A stretch of DNA of 64,000 bases, taken from Tetracentron sinense (lineage: Eukaryota; Streptophyta; Magnoliopsida; Trochodendrales; Trochodendraceae). The notes beneath the pieces are model-generated. The model was not told where the DNA came from. It saw only the letters and a program-made list of their open reading frames with translations, and did not search any database. The stretch spans positions 39,126,875 through 39,190,874 of the forward strand of contig CM026561.1 in the NCBI GenBank assembly GCA_015143295.1, read 5' to 3'. This document shows positions 1 through 10,299 of the stretch, in pieces; position 1 is the first letter of the stretch, and each line of letters begins with the position of its first letter. The position numbers and the translations under genes are program-made.

Positions 1-354
1 TAAGGAGAAAGGAATTGAACTCAGAATCACTTCTTCCCAAAACGTGTTCCTGGCCAGCACACCAACTCCCGGTAATGACCTCGAGATTTTGTTTGACACC
101 TTTAGAGTGAATACGATAAGTGAAGTGATTTAAAACTCACGATATGTACTTACTATCAAGAGCCCAGCCATCGGATTAAAAATCCAATGGCATTAAACAT
201 GAAGTGGAGCCTACCATTTTCATGCAAGTACACTTTGGCACTGTTAGATTTTTAATCGGGTGGCTGTTCAGCTATCCATAGTAGGTACTATCAAAAGTTT
301 TAAACTACTTTTCCATATGATAGGGATACAATTTAAAACTCTCGATATTACCTA
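1..354. repeat. Foldback MITE sequence, two adjacent related copies
   Basis: No gene is seen here. A segment around 160-300 contains inverted arms (a block reading CAGCCATCGGATTAAAAATCC is mirrored by GATTTTTAATCGGGTGGCTG). A second related copy begins near 328 with the same TTTAAAACTC lead-in and continues after the MULE at 7878-7945, where the GATTAAAAATTC and AAACATCAAGTGG blocks reappear. The MULE therefore landed inside the second copy. Family unknown. Confidence 0.5.
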
Positions 355-437
355 GAGAAAAATACGGACATAAGCTCCGTATTATGAAAAAACCCGAATA
401 TGGGCTCCTGGTTTGAAAACATATTTTTGTAGGCTCC
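355..437 (+). repeat. MULE left terminal inverted repeat
   Basis: 83 bp, starting GAGAAAAATACGGACATAAG. It matches the reverse complement of 7786-7868 with scattered mismatches. It is followed by a CACGTGGGAG stretch and a leader that probably forms the promoter and 5' UTR of the + strand gene. Confidence 0.9.
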
Positions 438-669
438 CACACGTGGGAGCCAAGTGCACGTGTTGCCCCTTCTCATTTTCTCCCCAAAATACCCCTGGCT
501 TGCTTACCTTCTTCTCAAGCTGAAGCTCGGTTACGAACCCTTGCCCTTGCTGTCTTCCCCAACTGAAGCCATCGGTTACCCTCAGTTCTCGAAATCCTTG
601 AAACCTGCAAATCCTTCCCCAAAGTAAAACCCTTGGTTACCTTTGACATCCGGAACTCTACAGGCTTCG

Positions 670-753
670 TATTGAAGAAGAAGAAGAAGAATTCAAAGAA
701 GAAGAAGAAGAACAACCCTGAAGAAGAAGAAGAAGAAGAAGAAGAAGAACCCT
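670..753 (+). repeat. GAA/AAG trinucleotide tract in MULE leader exon
   Basis: A run of GAA/GAAGAA units just before the splice donor GTAAGT at 754. It is mirrored on the - strand at about 7496-7552 in the leader of the second gene, so it is a shared part of the two gene starts. Confidence 0.8.
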
Positions 754-1614
754 GTAAGTTTTTGCGGTTTAAAAAAAAAATTTCAAACCTAAAAATGGGC
801 CCCACAGTTAACGACTTGATTTTCGATGCTTTCAAGTAACCATTTTCAATGGTTATGACAATGATTTTTCGGTATTATTGTTGATTTTTGCTCATTTTTC
901 GTGATTTTCAATGGTAAGTTAAAGTGCATTTTGGACCTTTTTGGGTATATTTTCGGCAAAAATACATTGCAATTTCGATGGTTCTTACGACCATTTTTCG
1001 GTGTTTTTTACTCATTTTCGACCCTTTTGGGTATATTTTCGGTAAAAATACAGTGCAATTTCAATGGTTCTTACGACCATTTTCGCTGTATTTTTACTCA
1101 TTTTCGGTATTTTCAGTTATCAATGGTTATTTTTGGTATATTTATGTTTTTGCTTATTTTCGGTATTATTCAATTATGACATTATTTTTTCGATATTATT
1201 GTTGATGTTGAGCTCATTTTCGTGATTTTCAATGGTTATATTATACTGCATTTTTCGATGGATTTGTGCTTAATTTCGGGAAAAATACATTACAATTTCG
1301 ATATTTCGGTATTTTTCTGTCCTGACAGTAAATTTTCGGTATTTTTCTATAATGACAGTGCCTATTTTCGGTATTTTTCTATCCTGACAGTGCCTATTTT
1401 TGGTGTTTTTCTGTCATGACAGTACCTATTTTCGGTATTTTTCTGTCATGACAGTGCCTATTTTCGGTATTTTTCTGTTATCCCAGTACCTATTTTCGGT
1501 ATTATTCTGTTATCCCAGTGGGTATTTTTGGTATTTTTTTTCCTATGACTGGTTATTGTCAGTACTTTCGCTGGTTATTGTTATGATAGTGCTAATTGTT
1601 TTACAATTTTGCAG
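754..1614 (+). repeat. Leader intron filled with TTTTCGGTA-type repeats
   Basis: A predicted 861-bp intron runs from GTAAGT at 754 to GCAG at 1611-1614, seven bases before the ATG at 1622. From about 840 to 1560 it is made of irregular short repeats. The core is CATTTTCGGTA, later alternating with CTGTCATGACAGTGCC. Open frames across it are Phe/Tyr-rich artefacts and not proteins. Confidence 0.7.
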
Positions 1615-1621
1615 CGACAAG

Positions 1622-3572
1622 ATGTCTCGTATAAAGAGAAAAGCCGGTAGGGAAAAGAAAAAGAGAAAAGATAAAGAAGATAAATATTTTCCTTCGATTA
1701 AATGCTCCCAAACAATATGGTTTGACGAGATAAAACCATTACTAGAGGCCAATCCAGAGAGAAAAAGAATTTGAATGGAGAGCTGCTTTGCCCACCTTTA
1801 CAACATACCTAAAATACCACTGTGTGGCCAAGCAATCCACCATTTTCTACAGAGGCGTAAAGGAGGGTTACGCTTCGAAGTATGCGGGAAGAGTGTAGAG
1901 TTCACAGTATTGGACTTTACTCTGATCATGGGCCTTAATGCCCAAGTGTCTGAGGCTCCGGTTCTTAAACATGAAGCGCCACCAACCTCTCTTAAGTATC
2001 GGAAGTTTCAAAAGTTGGCGGTGATTAAAAAGGCAAAGCTTCTTGAGTAGTTGAAGGAATGTGATGATCATATGGATGCGGTGAAGCTATCACTGGTCCT
2101 CTTTATTGAGTTGTTGCTCGTAGGCACCGGGACGCATGTGGGTGTTAACACATGCCATTTGTGCCTAGTGGATGATTAGGAGGCCTTCAACAAATACCCA
2201 TGGGGGACTTTGGGTTTTGAGTTGTGCAAGGTTGGCCTAGAAACTGCTCTTTATACGAAGAAGCAGTACAATATCAACGGATGTGCTCTTGCCTTCCAGG
2301 TAAACATATGATTACCTAAATTTTGTAAATTTTCCGTGTTAGCTAATTTGTGTTTACTTCTACTTGAACTAATAGTAAAATTTATGATTGATGTCAGATT
2401 TGGGCTTATGAGTGCATCCCAGCACTTGGGAGGCTGTGTTCTCGTAATGCACCCCTAGGTACGATGACATTCCCACGCGTTCTGCGGTGAGCGAATACAT
2501 CCTATCTCAGCTACAAGTCACTCGCAAATGCCATATTCAATTTAAGTAAAGTATGTAATTGGACTTGTTGTTTTACAATATTCAACTTGTAACTTTTCAT
2601 TAACAATATCCTTTGTTGTTTTACCGATCCTTTGTTGTTTTATAACATATCATTTGTTGTTTTACAGATCAAGCTGAGCAATATAAAGCCTACTCCTGCA
2701 GAGAATGAGCAGCAGGTTGTGAAGGATGTGTTCGCACGATTGAGTGATGAGGGTGAGGGTGATGATGATGAGGAAGGGGAGGAGGATGAAGATGAGGAGG
2801 AGGAGGAGGATGATGATGATGGTGATGGTGATGGTGATAGTGATAGTGATAGTGATGGTGGTGATGGGGGTGATGGTGGTGATAGCGATGGGGGTAATGG
2901 GGTTGATGATGATGATGATGATGTCAGTCCAGCCCCATCTCCGGCGAAGAAGAGAAAGTTCGAGCAAAGGTCAAAAACGGTACGAATATTGATAGTGATT
3001 ATTTTTTATTTTTTTTCAACATTTTGACATATGAATTGAATTTTCTCATTTTCGGGATTTTTACTTACTAGTTGTTTGATGTTCAATATTTTCAGGTTCA
3101 TGATATCAATTCCTCTGTTGAGCGAGCAATGGAGAGAGTTTTAGACCATTTTTTTGACCGAGTTGTTGACCGAGTTGTAGACCAAGTTGTCGACCGAGTT
3201 GTTGAGCGAGTATCCCCGCAAATAAAAAGCTTGTTTGAGCAATGGGCAGCGCAACAGAAAAAAGATGAAAAATTTTCTGGTGATCAAAATTCTTTCAGTG
3301 ATAATAAGATGGATCCCATATTGAGTCCCAAAGCAGCGCCGACACAAGGACATTCTTTTGTTGATGAGAAGATGGATCCCATCTTCACTCCCGAAGCTGC
3401 GCCGACACAGGGACATTCTTTCATTGATGAGAAAATGGATCCCATCATTGAGTTGACTCCCGTAAACTCTAAGGGGGGTGCAGATTCGAAGGAGGGTGCA
3501 GATTCGAAGTGGGTTGAAGACCCTCTAGAGGTGTGTGTTTACATTCCTAAGACGTGTAATGAGAGTCTGTGA
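1622..3572 (+). pseudogene. MULE-borne DUF1985-domain gene, N-terminal part (decayed)
   Basis: The start follows a splice acceptor by seven bases and opens with a basic stretch (SRIKRKAGREKKKRKDKEDK). Next comes a DUF1985-like region (SCFAHLYNIPK, CGQAIHHFLQRR, VEFTVLDFTLIMGLN, later YPWGTLGFELC). Likely exons are 1622-2299, from 2398, 2668-2979 and 3096-3572. The third encodes a long Asp/Glu/Gly/Ser acidic tract (about 2741-2925) followed by PAKKRK. The fourth has a short VVDRVVDQ repeat and three copies of a KMDPI..P..APTQGHSF unit. In-frame stops lie at 1772 (TGA), 2048 (TAG), about 2176 (TAG) and in the second exon after PRVLR (TGA). It is therefore not translatable as one protein. In related elements DUF1985 and the Ulp1 domain belong to one gene, so this is probably the upstream half of the next entry. 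Confidence 0.75.
2741..2925 (+). repeat. GAT/GGT codon repeat (acidic tract)
   Basis: Imperfect trinucleotide repeat of GAT, GAG and GGT within the third coding exon of the MULE gene. It encodes an Asp/Glu/Gly/Ser-rich linker between the DUF1985 region and the Ulp1 region. Confidence 0.8.
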
Positions 3573-3573
3573 A

Positions 3574-5257
3574 ATGGGTTTTCATCAAGCCGGAACTTAT
3601 ATTTGGCAATATATGCAAGTGTCAAAGAGACCGGTAGTGAAGTCTCGATATCTGCGATCCCCTTTCATTTTAAATGAAAAGAAGGAAAATGACAATTGAA
3701 GCTGCTAACCCTAAAAATCCTTTATCAAAAGAGGAGTCGAAGCAACTGCGCGATTTCATAAAGTCGGGAGCAACTTCAATTTTTATTGCAAAGATGATGG
3801 TCACAGGGGATATTGTGGGAGGGATTGCTCACTCAGCTAGGTGGATTGAGTCAATGGTAAACCCAGTACTTGTATTGATGAATCCAGTAGCCATTTTCGG
3901 TATTTCAGTTTCATTTTCGGTATTTCAATATCATTTTCGGTATTTCAGGGGCCATTTTCTGTACTTCAGTGCTTTTACTCACGAATCCAGTAGCCATTTT
4001 CGGTATTTCAGTGTAATTTTCGGTAGTTGTGTGGTTTAATTGATGAATCCAGTAGCCATTTTCGGTATTTCAGAGCCATTTTCGCTATTTCAGTAGTTTT
4101 AATGATGAATCCAGTAGCCATTTTCGGTATTTCAGTGTAATTTTTGGTATTTCTGTGGTTTAATTGATGAATCCAGTAGCCATTTTCGGTATTTCAGAGC
4201 CATTTTCGGTATTTCAGTGCTTTTAATGATGAATGCAGTAGCCATTTTCGGTATTTCAGAGCCATTTTCGGTATTTGTCTGTGCCATTTCAGTACTTCAG
4301 TTGTTTTAACGATTAATCCATTATCGTTATTTTCGTTATTCTTTTGTGAGATTATCTAACATTGGATAAATATGACAGCAAATTGACATGTATACGGAGT
4401 TATTGGCTCGAAGACAGGAGCAATACTCCTCGAAATACAATCAAGTCTGTGCTTTTGGAAAAACTTGGTTCACGGTAACTCATAAGACTTTCGTTATGTT
4501 TTAGTTTATCCAATGTATATCCGTAATTTCTAGAATGTATTAATGTTCGTTATGTTTCAGTATTCGTTATTCAATGAGTGTCACTTTTTGGACACCTACC
4601 ATTCAACGTTGAATTCCAAGAAGCTGACTGAGGACATGACTAGCCGGGTGGGACCAGATATGAAGGCCACTATCATGGGGGTTCGAGGAGGGACCCCTAT
4701 GTGGGAATGTGAAAGGGTATACTTCCCTTTGAACCCCGATAGTCACTGGTTATTGGTTGTGCTTGAACCCCCCACAAGGCGTATCCTCCTGCTGGACTCA
4801 TTCTTCTCACACCCTGCATTACAACATAGAGATCATATCTCAGCTATCACAGTGAGGATGCCTGCACTGTTTCACATGTGCGGTGACAACTCAACCTTCG
4901 TAGGTCAAAAATGGGAAGTCGTAGAAGTCAAAAATATACCAAAACAGAAGAATACGTAAGTCTTCCAAAACATTTAATCTTATATTTACCAATAAACTAA
5001 CATGACTCATCCTAAGCAACTGTAACTGTTTGTTTTGCATATTCAGTCGGGACTGTGGAGTATTCGTTATGAAATATATTGACTTCTTATGCGTTGACTT
5101 ACCCATTAGGTTCACTCAGGTATTTGTACTCACATTGGTGAATATCATCAATCATTTGTAACATACTGACTTTGTCTAACTATTTTTGTAGGACGATGTA
5201 TCTTCAATGCTTAAGCGAATAGCTTTCGATGTTATGACGGGGTCAGTGAAGGCGTGA
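3574..5257 (+). pseudogene. MULE-borne Ulp1-like cysteine protease (C48) domain
   Basis: C-terminal half of the MULE gene, related to SUMO proteases of peptidase family C48. Exons read about 3600-3855, 4372-4473, 4561-4956, 5047-5119 and 5192-5257, joined by GT-AG introns. The catalytic triad is intact: His at 4744-4746 (DSHWLLVV), Asp at 4795-4797 (LLLDS) and Cys at 5054-5056 (RDCGVFVMKY). The oxyanion-hole Gln sits just upstream (KQKNTSRDCG). The large intron from 3856 holds a CATTTTCGGTATTTCAG repeat array. The frame joining the SPFILNEKK block to the 3572 stop is not continuous. The protease core itself shows no stop, but the upstream half does, so I call the gene dead as a whole. Confidence 0.8.
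3888..4320 (+). repeat. TTTTCGGTATTTCAG repeat array in intron
   Basis: About a dozen irregular copies of GCCATTTTCGGTATTTCAG alternate with a GATGAATCCAGTA spacer. The array lies inside the intron that follows the SARWIESM exon. It belongs to the same motif family as the other three arrays of this MULE. Confidence 0.8.
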
Positions 5258-5512
5258 TGGGCTGTGATAATGTCCCGATGTTGGATGCTGAGGTCCCATG
5301 ATGAAGAGGAGGGAGAAGATAGGCCAGGGTGCAGTTTATTGATGGACTATTATGGATTGTTATGGATGAATGGATCGATTGTTATGAACTTTTATGGATT
5401 GTTACAATGATGTTGTAATGTTGTAATATTGACTTGTTATGGATTATTTGTGTACAGTCCTGTAATGTTGTGTATTTAGAGTGATGATTTTTGTTATTTA
5501 TTACAATATCCA

Positions 5513-6085
5513 GTGCGGATTTTTGGTATTTTCATCATATTAAACATCATTTTTGGCATAACAGGGCTCAATTTCGGCATTTTACACTGTCCCAATAGCC
5601 ATTTTCAGCATAATAGGGCTAATTTTCAGCATTTTACACTGTCCAGTAGCCATTTTCGGCATAACAGGGCTAATTTTTGGCATTTTACACTGTCCAGTAG
5701 TCATTTTCGGCATAACAGGGCTCATTTTCGGGATTTTACACTGTCCAGTAGCCATTTTCGGCATAACAGAGCTCATTTTCGGCATTTTACACTCCAATTT
5801 TTGGTATTCTGCAGTACTGTATTTTCGGCATTTTTCTGTTGCATTCCAGTGCAGATTTTCGACATTTTCACCATTTTCAGTAGCCATTTTCGGCATTTTG
5901 TAGCCAATTTCGTTAGTTTTCTGTCATTTTGCTTTTGCATTCCAGTAGCCATTTTCGGCATTTTTGGCAACTTATAGCCATTTTTGGTATTTTTTTTGTT
6001 GCATTCCATTACAGATTTTCGGCATTTTCGCCAATTCCAGTCGGCATTTTCTAGCCATTTTCGGTATTTTCCTGTCATTTTCGGC
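5513..6085 (+). repeat. CATTTTCGGCATAACAGGGCT repeat array
   Basis: Repeats of roughly 50-60 bp (core CATTTTCGGCAT, with TTTTACACTGTCCAGTAG spacers) fill the gap between the end of the Ulp1 gene and the truncated mudrA-like gene. This is where the rest of the transposase gene would be expected. Open frames on both strands here are repeat artefacts. Confidence 0.75.
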
Positions 6086-6665
6086 AATTGCAGACACCGT
6101 ATGTTGCTACATCTTCATCTTGATTAAAATCACTATAAAAATCATGCTCATCTTCATCAGTTGAGCTTGAGTCTATACTTTCTAAACCTTCATCAGCGTT
6201 ATCATTTTCAGCCTCCTAAATATGAGTCCCCTTATAGAAAGGAATGACAGTCTCCTGAATATGAGGATCAACAACCTCCTAAACACGCTGATATTCACAA
6301 CTAGCATCATTCAAACCAAACTGTGGCTGTGGTACAGATTTTTTCACCTTCGATATATATAATGGCGGCAAGTATTTATTTTCTACTTTCTTCACATGTG
6401 AAAGAAATGCCCGCAACTCTTCATCGTCTGTAATATCACTGGGAGGGATTGGCACTGGTGTAGGAATCAAACACCTCACTATAATCTCATACTCTTCCAG
6501 TCGAGTGTTAATCAATTGATAAACTTTATCCAATAGTTTGTCATATGTCATTTTTGAAGATAATTGCAACAACTTTGATTTTCCACCACTGTATACGTAC
6601 CCTCGAACAGGGTCATTAATGTTCCACTCACCGTCATAACAACAAACTACTGATATCGGCATTAT
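6083..6665 (-). pseudogene. mudrA-like transposase, N-terminal remnant
   Basis: The coding exon starts after a splice acceptor (AG at 6666-6667) with ATG at 6660-6662. The protein (MPISVVCCYDGEWN, later GYVYSGGKSKLL, MTYDKLLDKVYQL, DDEELRAFLSHVKK) matches the PB1-like N-terminal domain of plant MULE transposases. After about 127 residues the frame ends at 6279-6281. A coding-like acidic stretch (ADEGLESIDSSSTDEDEHDF) continues in another frame to about 6090 and contains one TAG. Coding similarity then stops at the repeat array. The zinc-finger and DDE catalytic domains are absent, so this is an internally deleted, frameshifted transposase gene. Confidence 0.75.
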
Positions 6666-7482
6666 CTGCAATATCGGGAAAACACTCAATCCGTTAAAGT
6701 AATCTGAAAAATTTCGAAAATGAGCGTTGTAACCATTGAAAATGTACTGTAATAACAAAAACCACCGAAAAAGATCATAAAACCATCAAAAAAGCACTGT
6801 CATATCGAAATTGCAATAACAGCAAACCCCCGAAAATGAGCACTGTAACCATCGAAAAGCACTGTCAAAACAGAAAACTACCGAAAATGAGGATAAAAGC
6901 ATCAAAAATACACTGTAATATCGAAAATGCAATAACAGAAAAATCCCGAAAATAAGCACTGTAACCATCGAAAAGCAATGTAAAAACATAAAACCACCGA
7001 AAATGAGCATCAAAGCATCGAAAATACACTGTAATATCGAAAATGCAATAACAGAAAACCACTGAAAATGAGCACTGTAACCATCGAAATAGCACTGTAA
7101 TAACAGAAAACCACCGAAAATGAGCATAAAATCATCGAAAATGCACTGTATTATGGACAAAACCACCGAAAATGAGCATAAAACCATCGAAAAAGCACTG
7201 TAATATCGAAAATGCAATAACATCAAACTCCCGAAAATGACCACAAAACCGCCGAAAATGAGCTCAAAACCACCGAAAATGAGCACTGTAATATCGAAAA
7301 TGCACTGTGATCAAAGATAAGCACCGAAAATGAGCAAAAAAACATCGAACTTCGTCACTGTAACCATCGCAAATGAACTCTAATAACAGAAAATCCCGAA
7401 AATGAGCATATAACCCTAGCAAATACCGAATATGACCACTGTAACCATCGCAAAATGGATCAAAAACGTATCAAACACTTAC
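6666..7482 (-). repeat. Leader intron of mudrA-like gene, filled with TGCTCATTTTCGGT repeats
   Basis: Predicted 817-bp intron from GTAAGT (reading - from 7482) to the acceptor at 6666. Its body (about 6680-7460) is made of ACCGAAAATGAGCA units on +, that is TGCTCATTTTCGGT in the gene's sense direction. This mirrors the 861-bp leader intron of the other MULE gene in position, size and motif. Confidence 0.7.
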
Positions 7483-7785
7483 CCTATGTTCTTGTTCTTC
7501 TTGTTCTTCTTCTTCTTCTTCTTCTTCTTCAACTTCTTCTTCTTCAAAAGGGTTTCGGATGAAGCAGAAAAGTTTAGCTCAGTTTGTGTTGAAGGGTTTC
7601 AGATGAAGCAAAAGGGTTTAGCTCGTTACAACGAAGGGGAAAGCTTGGTTTCGGATGAACGGTTCAACGAAAGGGAATCGCAATATTTAACCTCTGTCGC
7701 AGAGTGTTGCAGCCAACAGAGATGGGGGTAGGGGTATTTTGAAGAAAAAATAGTGGAAAGCACGTGCTCCACTAAAATCACTGTT

Positions 7786-7868
7786 GGATCCTACATAAGT
7801 AAAATTTTCAAAACGGAACCCATATTCGGGTTTTTTCATAATACGGAGCCTATATCCGTATTTTCCTC
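7786..7868 (-). repeat. MULE right terminal inverted repeat
   Basis: 83 bp, mirror of 355-437. Its inner side leads into the leader of the - strand mudrA-like gene, so each TIR probably serves as the promoter end of one of the two converging genes. Confidence 0.9.
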
Positions 7869-7943
7869 TATTACCTAATATAGAGAGCTGAGCAGTCAGA
7901 TTAAAAATTCAACGACACTAAACATCAAGTGGGCCTACCGTTT

Positions 7944-7985
7944 TAACCCAAAAGGTTTGGGACACCCCGAGTTCCAAAAAAATAA
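7944..7985 (+). repeat. SINE 3' tail fragment
   Basis: AACCCAAAAGGTTTGGGACA followed by CCCCGAGTTCC and an A-run. It matches the 3' end of the SINE at 30551-30762, so this is a truncated copy of that family. Confidence 0.5.
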
Positions 7986-9079
7986 AACCATTTGTTCCTT
8001 GCCATTAAATGATTAAGTTGATATTATATGTCACTTGATTGGAGAGTTTTTTTTTTTTTTTTTAATTGAACACAACAATACCACAAGGTGTCACTTGATT
8101 GGAGAGTTAACACGGAAAAGTTGGGAGTCGTGCAGTTATTATTCTCAATTTGATTCATTACGAATTGGCCCAAATAATCTCGGCCAACGGCAATAATTGG
8201 GATGCAAACCAATAGATGTCAGTTATGGTGTTATTCGGCATGATTCAAGAAGAGGCCATTTCTCGTTTTGATTTTTCACTAATAGGTGGGTGAGAGTGAG
8301 AGAACTTAAAGAATATCCAACTATTACAAAAAAGAGGTTTGTTTGTTTTTTTGTCAAATTACAGAAAGAGTTTAAATATGAGAAAGAGCTCCACTTCGAA
8401 ACGAATCATATGGGCAAGTAAAGTCAGGGACTGATATATCAAAAGCGCGATTTTGAAAGGGATATTCAGAGCTCCCTAGTATATGCTTGCTGACTGGAGT
8501 ATTTTATTTATCACAAAAATAAAAATAGACAGAAATGCCCTTTTTGCTATATATGTAAGTCAAAAATACAACTTGTGTTGGTCCAGATTTTTTTTTTTTT
8601 TTGGTACAAGGGATCACTTATTCACAGTTTAGTATGTTAGTAGTTAGGTTAGTAATAGTGGATGGTATCATACAAATTGCCACCATAGGATATTTTTCCT
8701 TGGTGGGACTCAATCCGGCTACGTACCCTCATGGGAGAAACACACCTTACCATCAAAACTAAAGGGGCAGGTGTGTTGATTTAGAATCACTTGCCCGTAG
8801 TGTTCTTGGCACCCTAATCAAAGCGAATATTATACCCTTTTTTTTTTTATTGCAATGATATCATGTAACTAACACATCCAACCAAACCTAAGGTAGCCGC
8901 TAAGGTGCCATAAGAGTAAGTCCAAGCAACCACTCCAAAAAGGCTCGTCTTAAGGAGGGTTGAAACATTATACCATTAGGAAGACCATTTATAAATGTAA
9001 CAAAATGAGAGAGAAAGTCTTAGCTCTTTATTGTTGACCCATTACATATATTACATGGGAGAGAATTGGGAGAGAGAGA
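7986..9079. other. Intergenic stretch, no gene seen
   Basis: Contains T- and A-homopolymers and a 42-bp near-direct repeat around GTGTCACTTGATTGGAGAGT (8028 and 8086). From about 8590 it resembles the 3' flank of the second defensin-like gene (22915-23140), so the paralogue duplication included downstream sequence. Confidence 0.5.
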
Positions 9080-9538
9080 TCAACAATGGTAGGCACAGGT
9101 ACAATCCTTGAGGGAGGTACCGGAGACGTGATTGCAAAATCCATTGCCACCATAGTTGTTTTCGCAGCTTAGCTTGCAGTTGTTATCGCACGGCGACCAC
9201 GCTATGTAGCATACTTTTGCATCCACCACCACCACCCTACTCCCACCTGCATGCATTCTCACATTTTTATAACACACATGTTAGCCATCTCATCTCAAAA
9301 GCAAGATAAATTACAAAAGAAAAAATGCTGGACATGTTTGTTTGCAAGGACAACTCTCTTCTGGTTTAGAGAAAACCGAGTTTTCTTCATAGTGACATTG
9401 TCTTGCACCCAAACATGCCTTCTACTAATAAAAAAATAAAAAAAACTGGGAGGGCATAGAAAGTAGGAACAGTAAATGACCTGCAGCAAAGACAAGGAGG
9501 GCAATGAGGAAGTCAAAGGCTGGGGAGAGTTTGGCCAT
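9080..9538 (-). CDS. Defensin-like secreted cysteine-rich peptide, copy 1
   Basis: Two exons on -: 9481-9538 (ATG at 9536-9538) and 9080-9246, with a 234-bp GT-AG intron; stop TGA at 9080-9082. The 74-aa product starts MAKLSPAFDFLIALLVFAAG, a signal peptide interrupted by the intron near its end, as is usual in plant defensin-like genes. The mature part has eight cysteines (C32, C39, C43, C47, C57, C68, C70, C74) with C-x3-C and C-x-C spacings of the CS-alpha-beta fold, plus a YGGNGFC motif. It is probably secreted and antimicrobial or a signalling peptide; the target cannot be read from sequence. A second gene with identical exon sizes and cysteine spacing lies at 23145-24036. The frame is intact. 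Confidence 0.85.
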
Positions 9539-9630
9539 ATTCACTACTAAAATAGCTATATATCAAATTATTTATAGAAGAGTCTTAGTTGTGACTATGA
9601 TTTATATAGCTAAGCTTAGGTGACGTGTTG

Positions 9631-9640
9631 GGATTTATAG
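9631..9640 (-). promoter_or_regulatory. Probable TATA box of defensin-like gene 1
   Basis: Reads CTATAAATCC on -, about 93 bp upstream of the ATG. The same decamer sits at the matching place in copy 2 (24119-24128) within a conserved block. A second candidate, CTATAAATAA at 9568-9577, lies about 30 bp before the ATG and is not conserved in copy 2. Confidence 0.5.
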
Positions 9641-9913
9641 TGAAATGGGAGAGGGCTAATGGATTTGTAAGGTACATACTCTCATTTATGAGGAAAATAC
9701 AAAAATCAAAGAAAGATTTAGCAGAAATGTAGAAAATTTTCAAAAGAAGCAAGAGTTGGTTATTGTTGGTATTAGGGCTGTCAACTTGGTTGGGCCTTAT
9801 TACAAATATATATATATAGGCCTAAGTCCAGCCCCTTTTACTCAGGTCAGACCGTGTTGAGCAGACTCCGACATTCTCATTCTCATCCCTACCCAATAAA
9901 TATAACACTCTTA

Positions 9914-10299
9914 TCTCTACTATTATAATGAGAGAAAAAGAGGTAGGTGGCGTTGATTGAGTTCTTTTACAATGACTAAAAAATCAAATATTATATTATC
10001 TTATTACTATTTAGTAAATAGATATTTAAAGGTATTAAAGTCATTTCAGATATATTAACTTCAATCTCTTTAGATATGGTTGATTCTTTCAACAATCTAC
10101 TCTTATTTTTTCTCTCTCATTCTCTCACTATCTTTTTGTTTTCAACCTCCGCACAACTCACTGTTTTTAACACGTTTTCTCTCTCTCACACATCTCCCCT
10201 CTAACACACGTGCATCACGTGAGTCTTACTAGCTAGGGCCCCCCTTTCTACTCTCTCATCCTTCCCTCTCTCATGTGCATTGCACATGCAGCCCACTAG
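9914..10299 (+). mobile_element. Small non-autonomous Helitron
   Basis: Starts TCTCTACTATTATAATGAGA after an A and ends in CTAG before a T, matching Helitron 5'-TC, 3'-CTRR and A/T insertion. A short hairpin (CATGTGC-ATT-GCACATG) lies just before the end. The same termini recur at 40140, 52845 and 54128. No coding sequence is seen. Confidence 0.75.

Larger units (their letters stand above)
355..7868. mobile_element. Mutator-like element (MULE) of the Ulp1-protease-bearing type
   Basis: A complete 7514-bp insertion, bounded by the 9-bp direct repeat TATTACCTA at 346-354 and 7869-7877. Nine bases is the Mutator-superfamily target duplication size. Its ends are 83-bp terminal inverted repeats starting GAGAAAAATACGG on the left and GAGGAAAATACGG (reverse complement) on the right. 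It carries two converging genes: a DUF1985-Ulp1 gene on + (1622-5257) and the N-terminal remnant of a mudrA-like transposase gene on - (6083-6665). Ulp1-bearing MULEs of this kind are known from plants (the Kaonashi/KI group). Most of the transposase is missing, so it should be non-autonomous. The exact target duplication suggests fairly recent insertion, while its genes are decayed. Confidence 0.9.

Noticed and set aside
5513-7286. Several 60-160 codon open frames on both strands rich in Phe, His, Arg, Lys and Met
   Set aside because: They are translations of the TTTTCGGT-type repeats; amino-acid composition simply mirrors the repeat unit.
9295-9516. 73-codon frame on - strand between the two exons of defensin-like gene 1
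   Set aside because: It is intron read-through; the splice signals and the paralogue show that the region is intron.
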